From Actinomycetospora lutea (lineage in GTDB: Bacteria; Actinomycetota; Actinomycetes; Mycobacteriales; Pseudonocardiaceae): DNA of 64,000 bases. Shown piece after piece: positions 25,928 through 35,924 of this stretch (its first letter is position 1; the number at the start of each line of letters is the position of its first letter). The notes beneath the pieces were generated by a model. That model was not told where the DNA came from, did no database searches, and saw only the letters and a program-made list of their open reading frames with translations. Where the stretch lies: the NCBI RefSeq assembly GCF_028737205.1, contig NZ_JAQZAL010000024.1, positions 24,357-88,356 on the forward strand, read 5' to 3'. Both the position numbers and the translations under genes were made by a program.

Positions 25928-27639
25928 TCAGACGGCGCGCCGGCGCCACGGGTCGCCAGGTGGAGGGCGGGCCTCGCGGCGTCGCCACGAGTCGATGTCG
26001 CGGGGCCAGTCGTCGGTCTCGTCCCGTTCCCACCGAGGTGGGTCGAGCTCCGGAGAGCGCACGGACCAGCGGTGACCGGACGGCGACGTCCAGATGATCA
26101 CCGGTGCGCTGCCGCCGTCGGGATCGGGACCGAGCGCCGCCGACCACTCCCCGTGCGTCTTCACCCGGTGATGTCGCCGGCAGGCGGGCTTGAGCTTGTC
26201 CGCCCGCGTCGGCCCGGCGCCACCGCCCGGGCGATGGTGCTCGTAGGGCGCGACGTGGTCGAGGTCGCAGCGCGACGCCGGCAGCCGGCACCGGGCGCCG
26301 CGCATGTCTGGTCGCGGGCGCGCACGAGATCCTGCATCGCGGCCGGTGGCCGGTAGCGCCGGGCGTCGAGGTGCGCGGCCGTGCCGGTGACCGGGTCGGT
26401 GAGCAGACGCCGCCACCACGCCTGGGGGTCGGAGGCCAGGCGCCGAGCCATCGCGGCGGGGATCGGGCCGTGGCCCTCCATCTCACCGGGTCGATCGGAG
26501 AACCCGGCCAGCACGTCCCACCCGATGGTCACCCGCACCTCGGTGCGCACCGGCGACCGCACCCCGCGCCGCACACCCCGCACCGGATCGCGGGAGTCGC
26601 CCTCGCCGGCCGCGGCGTCGCACACCTCCTCGCCGTTGCCCGCGCCGCCACCGGTTGCGCCGGCGGCCGCGTCGTCACCGGTCGGGTCGTCACCGGGCGC
26701 GTCGTCACCGATCACACCGCCCTCCGCCGCGTCGTCGCCAGTCGCGCTGCCGCCAGTCGCGCCGCCACGGCTCGGCTGCATCGCGTCGTCGTCCCCGCCG
26801 CACGCGCCGTCGCCGAGCACGCCGTGCGCGGTGGCCCCGTCCAGGACGAGGTCGCGGGCGGTGTCGCCGCGCTTCTGCTCCATGTCGCGCTTCGGGCCGT
26901 CGGGCTCGTCGCCCGCGCGGCGCGCGACGGCGTCGATGACGCTGTAGACGCCGCGATCCTGGTCGGCGGGGAGGCGGAGCTGGAGCACGCCGGTGGCGCC
27001 GTGGTCGTCCGACCAGTAGCGCAGGCCGCGCTTCTTCTCGGCCTGCTCGGGCCGGCGACGGATCATGTCCGGGGCGAGGCGGGTGACGATGCGGCGGACC
27101 AGGTCGCGCAGCTGGGTCGGCGTCCGGTCGCGCGTCGGCCGCGACCAGAGATCGGCGTCGACCGCGCGCGCCGTGGCCGTGTCGCACATCTCGGTCTGCT
27201 CGAGGACGACCCGCGCGTGCCCCAGCGAGATGCGCCCCTCCTCGAGCGCCGCCAGAGTGCCCGGCAGGCGATCGAGCAGGCTCTCGGCCTGGAAGACACG
27301 GATCTCGCCGGTGCGCGGAGCCACCCGCGCCAGGGTGGCCACCTCCATCGCCACCGACTCCGACACCAGCTCGCTCCGGCCGGCACCCCGGACGCGCGCC
27401 TGGCGGGCCTGCAGGTACTCGGCGGTCTCGCGGTGGAGCCGGCCGGTCGCCCAGCTGACGAGGGCCTCCCACCCGGCGAGCCTCTCGGCGGCGTCGTAGC
27501 CCTCGTCGTCGGCGAGGTCGAGGGGCTCGGTGGCCTCCAGGGCCGCCGCGAGCCCGGCCCCCGGCGCCCACTGCGACCAGGCGACAGCGGGGGACGGACG
27601 TGGCTCCTCGGCCACCGCAGTCCACCCGCTGTCGAACAC
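25928..27639 (-). pseudogene. DUF222/13E12-type HNH endonuclease, frameshifted in the HNH domain
   Basis: The main frame starts at GTG 27639 and encodes the helical DUF222 region (~1-260), a long Gly/Asp/Ala-rich linker (~270-360), and the beginning of the HNH domain (VRARDQTCAAPG). The rest of the HNH motif (CRLPASRCDLDHVAPYEHH then KLKPACRRHHRVKTHG) lies in another frame. One extra base near 26290-26296 joins them to ~570 aa. This family is highly repeated in mycobacteria and Pseudonocardiales. A perfect SOS box overlaps the start codon, matching the known LexA control of several mycobacterial 13E12 proteins. Error versus mutation is unresolved. Confidence 0.82.
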
Positions 27640-27647
27640 GTGTTCGA
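27632..27647. promoter_or_regulatory. LexA SOS box
   Basis: TCGAACACGTGTTCGA is a perfect 16-bp palindrome that fits the actinobacterial SOS consensus TCGAAC-N4-GTTCGA without mismatch. It overlaps the GTG start of the HNH gene, so LexA binding would block transcription initiation there. Several 13E12-family genes in Mycobacterium tuberculosis are known SOS genes. Confidence 0.85.
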
Positions 27648-27901
27648 TCGTAGCGCGAGATCTCGGGCCGCGTAAGGGGCAAAAGCGAAGAAAAGCGCGC
27701 TGGAGGGGCGGGCGCACGGCGATCGGCGTTAGGGTCCGGCCAGCACGTGGTTGCGCCTAGGGTTCCGCCCGCCTCCCGTCGCCCAGCCCACAACCAGGGA
27801 CGGTCGGGGTCTGGACCGAGCGGCGCCACGGCCGCCCCCGACCCACGGTCCGGGCCGGTCGACACCTGACGGGAGAGAAGCCCCGAGGGCTCCTGTTCGA
27901 C

Positions 27902-28777
27902 GTGCCCGCCTCCGGGCGGGCAGCGACACCACGAGCCTCCTCGGTGACCACCGCCATCACGGCCCTCACCCTGCTCGCCGCGGTCCTGCACGCGACGTGG
28001 AACGCCGTGGCGCACGGCGTCCCGGACCGTCTCGTGGGGTTCGCCCTCATCGGCACGACGTACGTCGTGATCGGCGGGGGTGCCGCGCTAGCCCTCGGCC
28101 CGCCGCCGGCCGCGGCGTGGCCGGCGATCCTCGCCTCGGCGTCGGTCCACGTCGTCTACACGCTGCTGCTCTGGTGGAGCTACCAGCTCGGCGAGTTCAG
28201 CCAGGTCTACCCGGTGGCGCGCGGGACCGCGCCGTGGGTGGTCGCGCTGGTCGAGATCGCCCGCGGCGAGGACGTGCCGGCCCTCCAGCTGGTCGGGATC
28301 GGCGTGATCTCGTTCGGCCTCCTGCGCCTCGCCCTCGACGGCGGGCGGTTCTCGCGCGCCTCCCTCCCGGCCCTCGGCGCTGCACTGGCCACGGGCCTGT
28401 CCATCGCGACCTACACGGTCGTCGACGCCGGCGCCGTCGCCACGACACGGGTGCCCGTCTACGCGGCGTGGATGTTCCTGCTCCAGGGCCCGGTGATGCC
28501 GCTCGTCGCCCTGGCGAGACGGGGGCGCAGACTGCGCACGCTCAGCCGCGGCGTCGTCCTCGCCGGCCTGGGTGGCGGCCTGGTGTCGCTCGCGGCCTAC
28601 GGGCTGGTGCTCGTCGCCCAGACCAGCGGGGCCACCGCCGCGGTCGCCGCGCTCCGCGAGACGAGCATCGTCATCGGGGCCGTCATCGGCACGGTCTTCC
28701 TCGGCGAGCGCTTCGGCCGCGGCCGGGCGGTCGCCGCGGCGGTGGTGGTGATCGGGATCGTCCTGGTGGACCTCTGA
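27902..28777 (+). CDS. EamA/DMT-family transporter
   Basis: 291 aa from GTG 27902; an alternative GTG at 27944 would trim 14 polar residues, and neither start has a clear ribosome site. About ten hydrophobic segments in two EamA halves, with VLHATWNAVAHG near the N-terminus and AALRETSIVIGAVIGTVFLG in the second half. DMT transporters export amino acids or metabolites; the direction and substrate here are unknown. The gene stands alone between the divergent HNH gene and a convergent AraC gene. Confidence 0.82.
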   Translation: MPASGRAATPRASSVTTAITALTLLAAVLHATWNAVAHGVPDRLVGFALIGTTYVVIGGGAALALGPPPAAAWPAILASASVHVVYTLLLWWSYQLGEFSQVYPVARGTAPWVVALVEIARGEDVPALQLVGIGVISFGLLRLALDGGRFSRASLPALGAALATGLSIATYTVVDAGAVATTRVPVYAAWMFLLQGPVMPLVALARRGRRLRTLSRGVVLAGLGGGLVSLAAYGLVLVAQTSGATAAVAALRETSIVIGAVIGTVFLGERFGRGRAVAAAVVVIGIVLVDL

Positions 28778-28809
28778 GGCGCACGCCCACCTCGCCCCGC
28801 CGGTGCTGA

Positions 28810-29805
28810 TCAGCGTCGCAACGTGGATGACGGCGGCTCCCCGAACCGCGCCCGGTACGCGGCGGCGAAGCGGCCGAGGTGCGAGAACCCGTGCCGCATG
28901 GCGATCGCCGCGACGCCGTCGCCGGGTGGCGCGGCGAGCAGGTCCTCGCGCGCGGCCTCGAGCCGCCGGCCCCGCAGGTAGGCCATGGGCGTGGTGCCGA
29001 GCTCGCGGCGGAAGGCGGCGTGCAGCGCCCGCTCGCTGGTGCCCGCGCAGGCCGCCAGGTCCGCGACGGTGAGCGTGCTGTCGTGCGCGGACTCCACGAG
29101 GTCGAGCACCCGGCGCAGCACCCGCCGCGGGGCGGGCGGCGAGCGGCGGAAGATGCGGTCACGGTGGTTGTGCCGCGTGCCGAGCAGCAGCGCGGTGACG
29201 ACGGCGTGCTCGACCTCCCCCGCCAGCACCGCCGGGACCTGCCCGGGCGAGTGCGCGAGCAGGGCCCGCAGGCTCGCCACCGCCCCGATCACGGCGCGCC
29301 CGGTGCCCTCGACGTCCAGGCCCGGCTCGAACTCCAGCGGCGCGTCGGGGACGTCCTCGACCAGGCCGCGCAGCCCGCGCTCGAGGCGGTCGCGCTCCAT
29401 CGCGACCATGAACTGCTCGGTTCCCGGCCCCCACTGCATGTCGACGCGCTCGGCGTAGTCGAGGACGACGCCGCGGCGCCGGTCGCCGGTGGTGCGGCGG
29501 CCCCCGGCCGCGAACGCGACCGCCCCGCGCGGGATGAAGCTGATCGTCACCCACGGGATCGGCGGCGTGCAGGTGACCGTGACGGGCGAGCGGTAGCGCG
29601 ACCGCAGCACGCCGACCCCGCCCACACGGCGCCACGACACCGCGGCGTCGAAGTCCTCGACGTCGTCGTCGACGGTCATCGCGTGGCCGCAGCCGAGGAA
29701 CTCGATCGTCCGCGACCGGGCCACCGCGGGGCGCGAGGTGCGGATGTCGACGGTGTCCGCCGCGCCGAGCTCGGGGCGCGCCAGGTCCTCGGTGAAGAGC
29801 GACAT
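28810..29805 (-). CDS. AraC-family transcriptional regulator
   Basis: 331 aa from ATG 29805, with GGAGG 8 nt upstream. The N-terminal ~200 residues form an AraC_binding_2-like domain; the C-terminal double HTH (VADLAACAGTSERALHAAFR and RHGFSHLGRFAAAYRARFGE) spans ~235-330. It is divergent from the alpha/beta hydrolase and luciferase-like monooxygenase operon at 29945, its likely target. This type commonly activates aromatic catabolic operons. Confidence 0.88.
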   Translation of the reverse strand: MSLFTEDLARPELGAADTVDIRTSRPAVARSRTIEFLGCGHAMTVDDDVEDFDAAVSWRRVGGVGVLRSRYRSPVTVTCTPPIPWVTISFIPRGAVAFAAGGRRTTGDRRRGVVLDYAERVDMQWGPGTEQFMVAMERDRLERGLRGLVEDVPDAPLEFEPGLDVEGTGRAVIGAVASLRALLAHSPGQVPAVLAGEVEHAVVTALLLGTRHNHRDRIFRRSPPAPRRVLRRVLDLVESAHDSTLTVADLAACAGTSERALHAAFRRELGTTPMAYLRGRRLEAAREDLLAAPPGDGVAAIAMRHGFSHLGRFAAAYRARFGEPPSSTLRR

Positions 29806-29944
29806 CGATGTCCTCCGTCCCGCGGGATCCGCTGCAGGAACCGGCCGACGACGGCGGTCGGCGGATCGTGCCGGGCGCGGCCCACTTCCTAGTGTCCGCA
29901 CTCACATCCTGACGCGACAGCCCGCCGGATGACCAGGAGGACCC

Positions 29945-30742
29945 ATGACCCTGACCGACGTCGACCCGGCCACGCCGCCGGTCCAGCGATGCGGCGCGGC
30001 AGGCGGCGAGATCGCCTACCGGCGCGCCGGGCAGGGCCACCCGGTGCTGCTCCTGCACTCCGCGGGCGGCGCGAACGAGTGGGGCCCGCTGCAGCTCGGG
30101 CTCGCCGGCGTCGGCGACCTCGTCGCCCCCGACCACCCCGGCTTCGGCCTCTCCGACGACCTCCCCGAGCTGCACACGGTCGACGACCTCGTCTACCACT
30201 ACCTCGACCTGCTCGACGGCCTCGGGCTCGCGCAGGTGGACGTCGTGGGCGTGTCCTTCGGCGGCTGGGTCGCCGCGGAGCTCGCGATGCACTCCCCCGA
30301 GCGCGTCCGCCGCCTCGTGCTCGGCGCCGCGATCGGTCTGCGGATCCCCGAGGCGCCGATCGCGGACCTGTTCCTCATGAACCCGCCGCAGCTGATGCGC
30401 GCGCTGTTCCACGACGAGGCCCTGGTGACCGCGGCACTCTCGGCCGAGCCCACCACCGACCAGATCCTCGCCACCTACCGCGACCTCGGCGCCCTCGCCC
30501 GCTTCGGCTGGCACCCGTTCCTCAACGACCCGAAGCTCGAGCGCCGCCTGCACCGCATCACCGCCCCGACGCTCGTGCTCGCCGCGGGCGAGGACCGGCT
30601 GGTCCCCCGAGAGCACGCGCAGCGCTTCGCCGAGCGCATCCCGGACGCCCGGCTCGTCGTCGTCGAGGACTGCGGCCACGCCCTGCACGGCGAGCGTCCC
30701 GCCGAGGTCACCGCCGCCGTCGTCGAGCACCTGGGGAGCTGA
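29945..30742 (+). CDS. alpha/beta hydrolase, meta-cleavage-product-hydrolase-like
   Basis: 265 aa, ATG with AGGAGG upstream. Triad: Ser in VVGVSFGGWVAAE, Asp in AAGEDRLVP, His in VEDCGHALHGERP. The lid and length fit C-C hydrolases and related esterases (MhpC/BphD-like). It is 2 nt upstream of a luciferase-like monooxygenase in one operon under a divergent AraC regulator. Hydrolysis of an ester, or of a ring-opened product made by the monooxygenase, is plausible. Confidence 0.85.
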   Translation: MTLTDVDPATPPVQRCGAAGGEIAYRRAGQGHPVLLLHSAGGANEWGPLQLGLAGVGDLVAPDHPGFGLSDDLPELHTVDDLVYHYLDLLDGLGLAQVDVVGVSFGGWVAAELAMHSPERVRRLVLGAAIGLRIPEAPIADLFLMNPPQLMRALFHDEALVTAALSAEPTTDQILATYRDLGALARFGWHPFLNDPKLERRLHRITAPTLVLAAGEDRLVPREHAQRFAERIPDARLVVVEDCGHALHGERPAEVTAAVVEHLGS

Positions 30743-30744
30743 GA

Positions 30745-31902
30745 ATGAAGGTCAACTTCTTCCACCTGATGCCCTACCCGTACCTGCCCGACGACTTCGA
30801 CGACGTCGAGAAGTACCCCTCGCCGTCGCTGACGTTCTCCAACGCCCACTTCGACCCGGCGGTCGGCGTCGACCTCTACCACCGCTACCTCGACGAGCTC
30901 GAGTACGCGGAGTCGGTGGGGTTCGACGGCATCGTCGTCAACGAGCACCACCAGTCGGCCTACGGGACCATGCCCTCGCCCAACATCATGGCCGCGGCGC
31001 TGGCCCGCCGGACGAGCCGGGCGACGATCATGGTGCTGGGCAACGCGATCCCGCTGCGCGGGAACCCGCTGCGGGTGGCCGAGGAGATCGCGATGCTCGA
31101 CCACCTGACGAAGGGCCGGCTCCTGTCCGGCTTCGTCCGCGGGATCGGCTGGGAGCACTTCGGGCACAGCATCAACCCGGCCGACTCGCGGAGCCGCTTC
31201 AACGAGGCCCACGACCTGATCAAGAAGGCGTGGACCGAGCCGGGCCCGTTCAGCTGGTACGGCGAGCACTACGAGTACCGCTACGTCAACATCTGGCCCC
31301 GCCCGCTACAGCAGCCGCACCCGCCGATCGCGGTGCCGGGCGCGGGGAGCCCCGAGACGATGCGCTGGGTGGCCGAGAACCACTACACCTACGTCTCGGT
31401 CTACGCGCCGACCCGCGTCGTGAAGACGTGGTTCGACGGCTACCGCGCGGCGGCCGCCGACCTCGGCTACGTCCCGGAGCCCGAGAAGATCGGGATGGCG
31501 CTGCCGGTGTTCGTCGGCGAGGACGACGCGTCGGCCCACCGCGAGGCCCGCCAGTACGTCGAGTGGCTCTTCCACCGGGGCCTGCGCCAGGGCCTGGAGA
31601 TCGTCTTCCCGCCCGGGTACATGAGCCCGGCGGCCATGAAGGGCCTGCTCAAGGCGAACCTCAAGGCCTACCCGGAGCTGTCTTACGAGGAGCTCCTGGA
31701 GCACGGCTACGTCGTCGTCGGCGGGCCCGAGCAGGTCCGCAACCGCCTCGGCGAGCTGCGCGACGAGCTCGGGTTCGGCCAGCTGATGGCCATGCTGACG
31801 ATCGGGGCGATGCCGGCCGAGATGGTGCGGCGCAACACCGAGATCTTCGCGAAGGAGGTCGTCCCGGAGCTGAAGCGGGCGCCGGCCACCGTCCCGGGCT
31901 GA
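30745..31902 (+). CDS. LLM-class flavin-dependent monooxygenase
   Basis: 385 aa, ATG 2 nt after the hydrolase stop. Bacterial-luciferase-like TIM barrel: VGFDGIVVNEHHQSAYGTMP, LGNAIPLRGNPLRVAEEIAM and LSGFVRGIGWEHFGHSINP. It needs reduced flavin from a separate reductase, which is not adjacent. Substrates of this branch include alkanes, ketones and heterocycles. Paired with the hydrolase, a Baeyer-Villiger-type oxygenation followed by ester hydrolysis is one possibility; this is inference. Confidence 0.88.
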   Translation: MKVNFFHLMPYPYLPDDFDDVEKYPSPSLTFSNAHFDPAVGVDLYHRYLDELEYAESVGFDGIVVNEHHQSAYGTMPSPNIMAAALARRTSRATIMVLGNAIPLRGNPLRVAEEIAMLDHLTKGRLLSGFVRGIGWEHFGHSINPADSRSRFNEAHDLIKKAWTEPGPFSWYGEHYEYRYVNIWPRPLQQPHPPIAVPGAGSPETMRWVAENHYTYVSVYAPTRVVKTWFDGYRAAAADLGYVPEPEKIGMALPVFVGEDDASAHREARQYVEWLFHRGLRQGLEIVFPPGYMSPAAMKGLLKANLKAYPELSYEELLEHGYVVVGGPEQVRNRLGELRDELGFGQLMAMLTIGAMPAEMVRRNTEIFAKEVVPELKRAPATVPG

Positions 31903-32000
31903 CCGTTACACGCGGCAACGACCGCGCAGTCCGGAGGCAATCACCCCGCAACCGACCCCGCCCAGGGTGAGCAGGACACCGAGCGACGCGGGGAGCGATC

Positions 32001-33293
32001 ATGGAGTTGTCGGGCGGGCACTGGCCGGTCGCCGTCGTGGGCGGCGGGCAGGCCGGGCTGTCGATGAGCCGGTGTCTGGGGCGCCGCGGGATCGACCACG
32101 TCGTGCTCGAGCGCGCCGAGGTGGCGCACTCCTGGAAGACCTCCCGCTGGGACACGTTCTGCCTGGTCACGCCCAACTGGCAGTGCCAGCTGCCCGACTT
32201 CCCGTACGCGGGCGACGACCCGCACGGGTTCATGGTCCGCGACCAGATCGTCGAGTACCTCGAGGCCTACCGGGCGTTCGTCGACCCGCCGGTCGTCGAG
32301 GGCGTCGAGGTCACGCGGGTGACGCGCGACGAGCGCGGGACGTACCGCCTCGCCACGAGCGCCGGCGAGCTCACCGCCGACCAGGTCGTCGTGGCCACCG
32401 GCGGCTACCACACGCCGATCACCCCGCCGCTCTCCCAGGCGCTGCCCGAGACGATCACCCAGGTCCAGTCGCAGGACTACCGGTCGGGCGCGCAGCTGCC
32501 GCCCGGCGAGGTCCTCGTCGTGGGCAGCGGCCAGTCCGGCGCGCAGATCGCCGAGGACCTGCACCTCGAGGGCCGCCGGGTGCACCTGGTGGTCGGGGAC
32601 GCCCCCCGCGTCGCGCGCTTCTACCGCGGCCGCGACGTCACCGACTGGCTCGCCGAGATGGGCTACTACGACATGCCCGTCACCGAGCACCCGCGCCGGG
32701 AGGCCGTCCGCGCGCAGGCCAACCACTACGTCACCGGGCGCGACGGCGGGCGCGACATCGACCTGCGCGCGCACGCGCGGGACGGCATGGCGCTCTACGG
32801 CCTGCTCACCGACCACCGCGACGGCGTCCTGCACTTCAAGCCCGACCTCACCGAGCGTCTCGACCACGCCGACGAGGTCTCGGAGTCGATCAAGGACACG
32901 ATCGACGCGTACATCGCGCGGCACGGCGTCGACGCCCCCGTCGAGGAGCGCTACTCGCCGGTGTGGCGCCCGGACGGCGAGACCCTGGAGCTCGACCTCG
33001 CCGACACCGGCATCACGTCGGTGGTGTGGTGCATCGGCTTCCGCCAGGACTTCCGGTGGATCGACGTTCCGGTGTTCACCGGCCGCGGCGCCCCCGCCCA
33101 CAGCCGGGGCGTGACCAGCTCGCCCGGGCTCTACTTCCTCGGGCTGCCGTGGCTGTGGACCTGGGGATCGGGCCGCTTCTCCGGCGTCGGACGCGACGCC
33201 GAGTACCTCGCCGAGCGCATCCGCTCGCAGCGCGGCCTCACCGGCACCGGACCGCGCGGGGACGTCTGCAACGTCCTCGCGCTGGGCTCGTAG
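32001..33293 (+). CDS. flavin-containing monooxygenase, MSMEG_0569-family-like
   Basis: 430 aa. FAD loop [18 protein letters not shown] near the N-terminus and NAD(P) loop [17 protein letters not shown] around residue 175 mark a two-dinucleotide-fold monooxygenase or oxidoreductase. The tail ([20 protein letters not shown]) resembles the MSMEG_0569 family. In mycobacteria that family sits in a conserved nitrilase/radical-SAM/glycosyltransferase cluster, but none of those partners is present here. The gene stands alone, ending in a strong hairpin. Substrate unknown. Confidence 0.8.
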   Translation: MELSGGHWPVAVVGGGQAGLSMSRCLGRRGIDHVVLERAEVAHSWKTSRWDTFCLVTPNWQCQLPDFPYAGDDPHGFMVRDQIVEYLEAYRAFVDPPVVEGVEVTRVTRDERGTYRLATSAGELTADQVVVATGGYHTPITPPLSQALPETITQVQSQDYRSGAQLPPGEVLVVGSGQSGAQIAEDLHLEGRRVHLVVGDAPRVARFYRGRDVTDWLAEMGYYDMPVTEHPRREAVRAQANHYVTGRDGGRDIDLRAHARDGMALYGLLTDHRDGVLHFKPDLTERLDHADEVSESIKDTIDAYIARHGVDAPVEERYSPVWRPDGETLELDLADTGITSVVWCIGFRQDFRWIDVPVFTGRGAPAHSRGVTSSPGLYFLGLPWLWTWGSGRFSGVGRDAEYLAERIRSQRGLTGTGPRGDVCNVLALGS

Positions 33294-33298
33294 GAACG

Positions 33299-33339
33299 CG
33301 TCGGCGGAGCGCCGCCGGTGGCGCGACGCTCCGCCGACG
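33299..33339. terminator. bidirectional hairpin terminator
   Basis: Perfect 13-bp arms (CGTCGGCGGAGCG at 33299-33311; CGCTCCGCCGACG at 33327-33339) with a 15-nt loop fill the 57-bp gap between the convergent monooxygenase and desaturase genes. This placement fits a shared terminator. Confidence 0.8.
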
Positions 33340-33350
33340 GCCGGGGAGCC

Positions 33351-34586
33351 TCAGGCCGAGGGGGATCCGGACGGGTCCGGGTGGCCGGGGGTGTTGGCCG
33401 GCGCCGGTGGGGTCTGCGGGGTCTGCGGGGTCTGGTCACCGGTCGAGGAGACCGCGCCGCGGTGCCGGGGCAGGCCCAGCGACTGGCGCTTCTGCGAGGC
33501 CTTGCGCATCTTCTTCGCCGGCAGCGAGAGCCGCCAGATCGAGCGCGTGGCCTGCCAGAACTGCTGTGGGAACGAGCCGGTGGTGTAGGGCAGCTCGTAC
33601 TTCTCGCACAGCGCGCGGACGCGCTCCTGGATCTCCGGGTACCGGTTCGACGGCAGGTCCGGGTACAGGTGGTGCTCGATCTGGTAGCCGAGGCTGCCGG
33701 ACATGACGTGCATGAGCCGGTTGCCGGTGAAGTTCGCCGACGCGAGCAGCTGGCGCAGGTACCACTCGCCCTGCGTCTCGGACTCGAGCTCCTCCTCGGT
33801 GAACACCTCGGCGCCGTCCGGGAAGTGGCCGCAGAAGATGATCGCGTAGGACCAGACGTTGCGGATGAGGTTCGCGGTGAGGTTGGCGGTGGCCGTCGGC
33901 CGGAAGTTCTTGCCGGTCAGCGCCGGGAAGAGGATGTAGTCCTTGCCGATCTGGCGGGCCTGCTTGACCAGGATCCCCTTGAACTTCCTCTTGAACTCCT
34001 CCGGGTCCTCGACCTGCCAGCGGACGAGGCCGTCGATGTCGAGGTCGTGGAGCGAGACGCCGTACTCGAACGCCAGCATCAGCATCGCGTTCACGACGGG
34101 CTGGGTCAGGTAGTACGGGTGCCACGGCTGGTCGGAGCGGACGCGCAGGATCTCGTACCCGACGTCCTTGTCCTTGCCGATGACGTTCGTGTACGTGTGG
34201 TGCAGGTAGTTGTGGGAGTGCTTCCACTGGTCGGCGGGGCAGACGTTGTCCCACTCCCACGTCGCCGAGTGGACCTCCGGATCGTTCATCCAGTCCCACT
34301 GGCCGTGCATGACGTTGTGGCCGATCTCCATGTTCTCGAGGATCTTGGCCACGGACAGCGTCAGCGCGCCCGCCCACCACAGCTCGCGGCGGTGGCTGCC
34401 GAACAGCATCGCGCGCGCGGCGACGTTGAGCCGGCGCTGGATGGTGATGAGGCGCCGGATGTAGGCGGCGTCCTCCTCGCCGAGCTTCTCCTCGACATCG
34501 GCGCGGATCTGGTCGAACTCGCGTCCGAGGGCCTCCACGTCGGCTTCGCTGAGGTGGGCGAACTCCTTGACGTCCGCGATGGCCAT
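33351..34586 (-). CDS. membrane fatty-acid desaturase (DesA3-like)
   Basis: 411 aa from ATG 34586. The three di-iron His boxes are present: H90-x3-H94 (GHNVMHGQ), H125-x3-HH (HNYLHH) and QIEHH at 302-306. The C-terminus ends in a Thr/Pro/Gln low-complexity tail (TPQTPQTPPAPA). It introduces a double bond into a fatty acyl chain, using electrons from the adjacent reductase 50 nt upstream, the arrangement of mycobacterial DesA3/Rv3230c. The positional specificity (delta-9 by analogy) is inferred. Confidence 0.92.
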   Translation of the reverse strand: MAIADVKEFAHLSEADVEALGREFDQIRADVEEKLGEEDAAYIRRLITIQRRLNVAARAMLFGSHRRELWWAGALTLSVAKILENMEIGHNVMHGQWDWMNDPEVHSATWEWDNVCPADQWKHSHNYLHHTYTNVIGKDKDVGYEILRVRSDQPWHPYYLTQPVVNAMLMLAFEYGVSLHDLDIDGLVRWQVEDPEEFKRKFKGILVKQARQIGKDYILFPALTGKNFRPTATANLTANLIRNVWSYAIIFCGHFPDGAEVFTEEELESETQGEWYLRQLLASANFTGNRLMHVMSGSLGYQIEHHLYPDLPSNRYPEIQERVRALCEKYELPYTTGSFPQQFWQATRSIWRLSLPAKKMRKASQKRQSLGLPRHRGAVSSTGDQTPQTPQTPPAPANTPGHPDPSGSPSA

Positions 34587-34636
34587 GGTGGTTCCTCTCC
34601 GGGGACTGCGGGGTCGGGCGTGTTCCTCGGTCGGGG

Positions 34637-35755
34637 TCAGACGTCGAGCACGACGTCGCCGGCGGCCGCGCCGACGCACGTCTGGACCTTCACGGCGTCC
34701 CAGTCGGCGCCGCCGCTGCCGTCGGCACGGTGCTCGGTGCCGTCGCGCAGGTCGCGGACGACGCCCTGGCGCAGGGGGACGACGCAGGTGTGGCAGATGC
34801 CCATGCGGCAGCCGAACGGCAGCTGCAGGCCGGCCTGCTCACCGGCCTCGAGCAGGGTGGTGGCCCCGTCGATCTCGATGTCCTTGCCGGACTGGCTGAA
34901 CGTCACCGTGCCGCCCTCGGCCTCGCCGCCGGCCAGGTCGACCGAGAAGCGCTCGAGGTGCAGCTGGTCGTCGAGACCGGCCTGCGAGTACACGCGCTCG
35001 GCGTCGTCGAGCAGGGCGTTCGGCCCGCAGACCCACGCCTCGCGCTCCCGCCAGTCGGGGCAGAGCTCGGTGAGGTTGTCGAGGTCGAGGTGGCCCTCGG
35101 AGCGGGTGTACTGCTTGTGCAGCCGCAGGTCGTCGTGCTTCGCGGCGAGCTGGTCGAGCTCCTCGCCGAAGATCAGGCTGTCCTCGTCGGGCGCCGAGTG
35201 GGCGACGAGGACGTCGGGCATCGTGCCGCGGCGGTCGAGCGTGCGCAGCATCGCGATGACCGGGGTGATGCCGCTGCCGCCGGTGAGGAACAGCATCTTC
35301 TTGGGCGGCGGGTCGGGCAGCACGAACTCGCCCTTGGGGGGCGCCAGCCGCACGATGGTGCCCGGCTCGAGACCCTCGACGAGGTGCTTCGACAGGAAGC
35401 CCTCGGGCATCGCCTTGACCGTCACCGACAGGTGACCCTGGTCCTTGCGGGGCGGCGAGGTCAGCGAGTACGACCGCCAGTGGAAGCGGCCCTCCACCTG
35501 GACCGCGATGCCCACGTACTGCCCCGCCCGGTGGTCGAACGACCAGCCCCAGCCGGGCTTGATGACGAGGGTGACCGCGTCCTCGGTCTCGGGCACGACC
35601 TTGACGACCTTGCCGCGCAGCTCGCGCGCCGACCACAGGGGATTGATCAGCGAGAGGTAGTCGTCGGGGAGCAGGGGCGTGGTGAAGCGTCCTGCCACCT
35701 TGCGCAGGCGCCGCACGCCGCGGGGGAGTCGGCCGGGGGTCTGCCCATCGCTCAC
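34637..35755 (-). CDS. NAD(P)H ferredoxin-type reductase for the desaturase (Rv3230c-like)
   Basis: 372 aa from GTG 35755, chosen because GGAGG lies 8 nt upstream (longer starts are possible). FAD domain with the flavin-binding motif [15 protein letters not shown](P) domain [17 protein letters not shown], and C-terminal plant-type [2Fe-2S] cysteines in [15 protein letters not shown] plus VQTCVGAA. It passes electrons to the desaturase. It is the first gene of the two-gene operon and is divergent from a MerR regulator. Confidence 0.92.
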   Translation of the reverse strand: MSDGQTPGRLPRGVRRLRKVAGRFTTPLLPDDYLSLINPLWSARELRGKVVKVVPETEDAVTLVIKPGWGWSFDHRAGQYVGIAVQVEGRFHWRSYSLTSPPRKDQGHLSVTVKAMPEGFLSKHLVEGLEPGTIVRLAPPKGEFVLPDPPPKKMLFLTGGSGITPVIAMLRTLDRRGTMPDVLVAHSAPDEDSLIFGEELDQLAAKHDDLRLHKQYTRSEGHLDLDNLTELCPDWREREAWVCGPNALLDDAERVYSQAGLDDQLHLERFSVDLAGGEAEGGTVTFSQSGKDIEIDGATTLLEAGEQAGLQLPFGCRMGICHTCVVPLRQGVVRDLRDGTEHRADGSGGADWDAVKVQTCVGAAAGDVVLDV

Positions 35756-35804
35756 GTCGCTCACCTCCACCACGCTACACGGAACCATCGGTACCCGGAA
35801 CTGA

Positions 35805-35819
35805 GAGTAACAGTTACTC
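35805..35819. promoter_or_regulatory. operator candidate between desaturase operon and MerR gene
   Basis: GAGTAAC-A-GTTACTC, perfect 7-bp arms with 1-nt spacer, lies 50 bp upstream of the reductase start in the divergent region. The AT-rich sequence stands out from its surroundings. It may serve the MerR-type protein encoded next to it or an unlinked TetR-type lipid regulator. Confidence 0.55.
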
Positions 35820-35924
35820 GTCCGTCGGGCTCCGGATGACCCGTGGGACGCGTCATGAAACACGATCCCGTGTCATATGTCGTCCCGGGATGTCACGAAG
35901 GTCCATCGCCTAGCGTGGAGGGTG

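Noticed and set aside
23643..26486. A 947-codon minus-strand open frame
   Set aside because: It shadows the dehydroshikimate dehydratase and pobA in non-coding frames; composition is Arg/Ala/Pro only.
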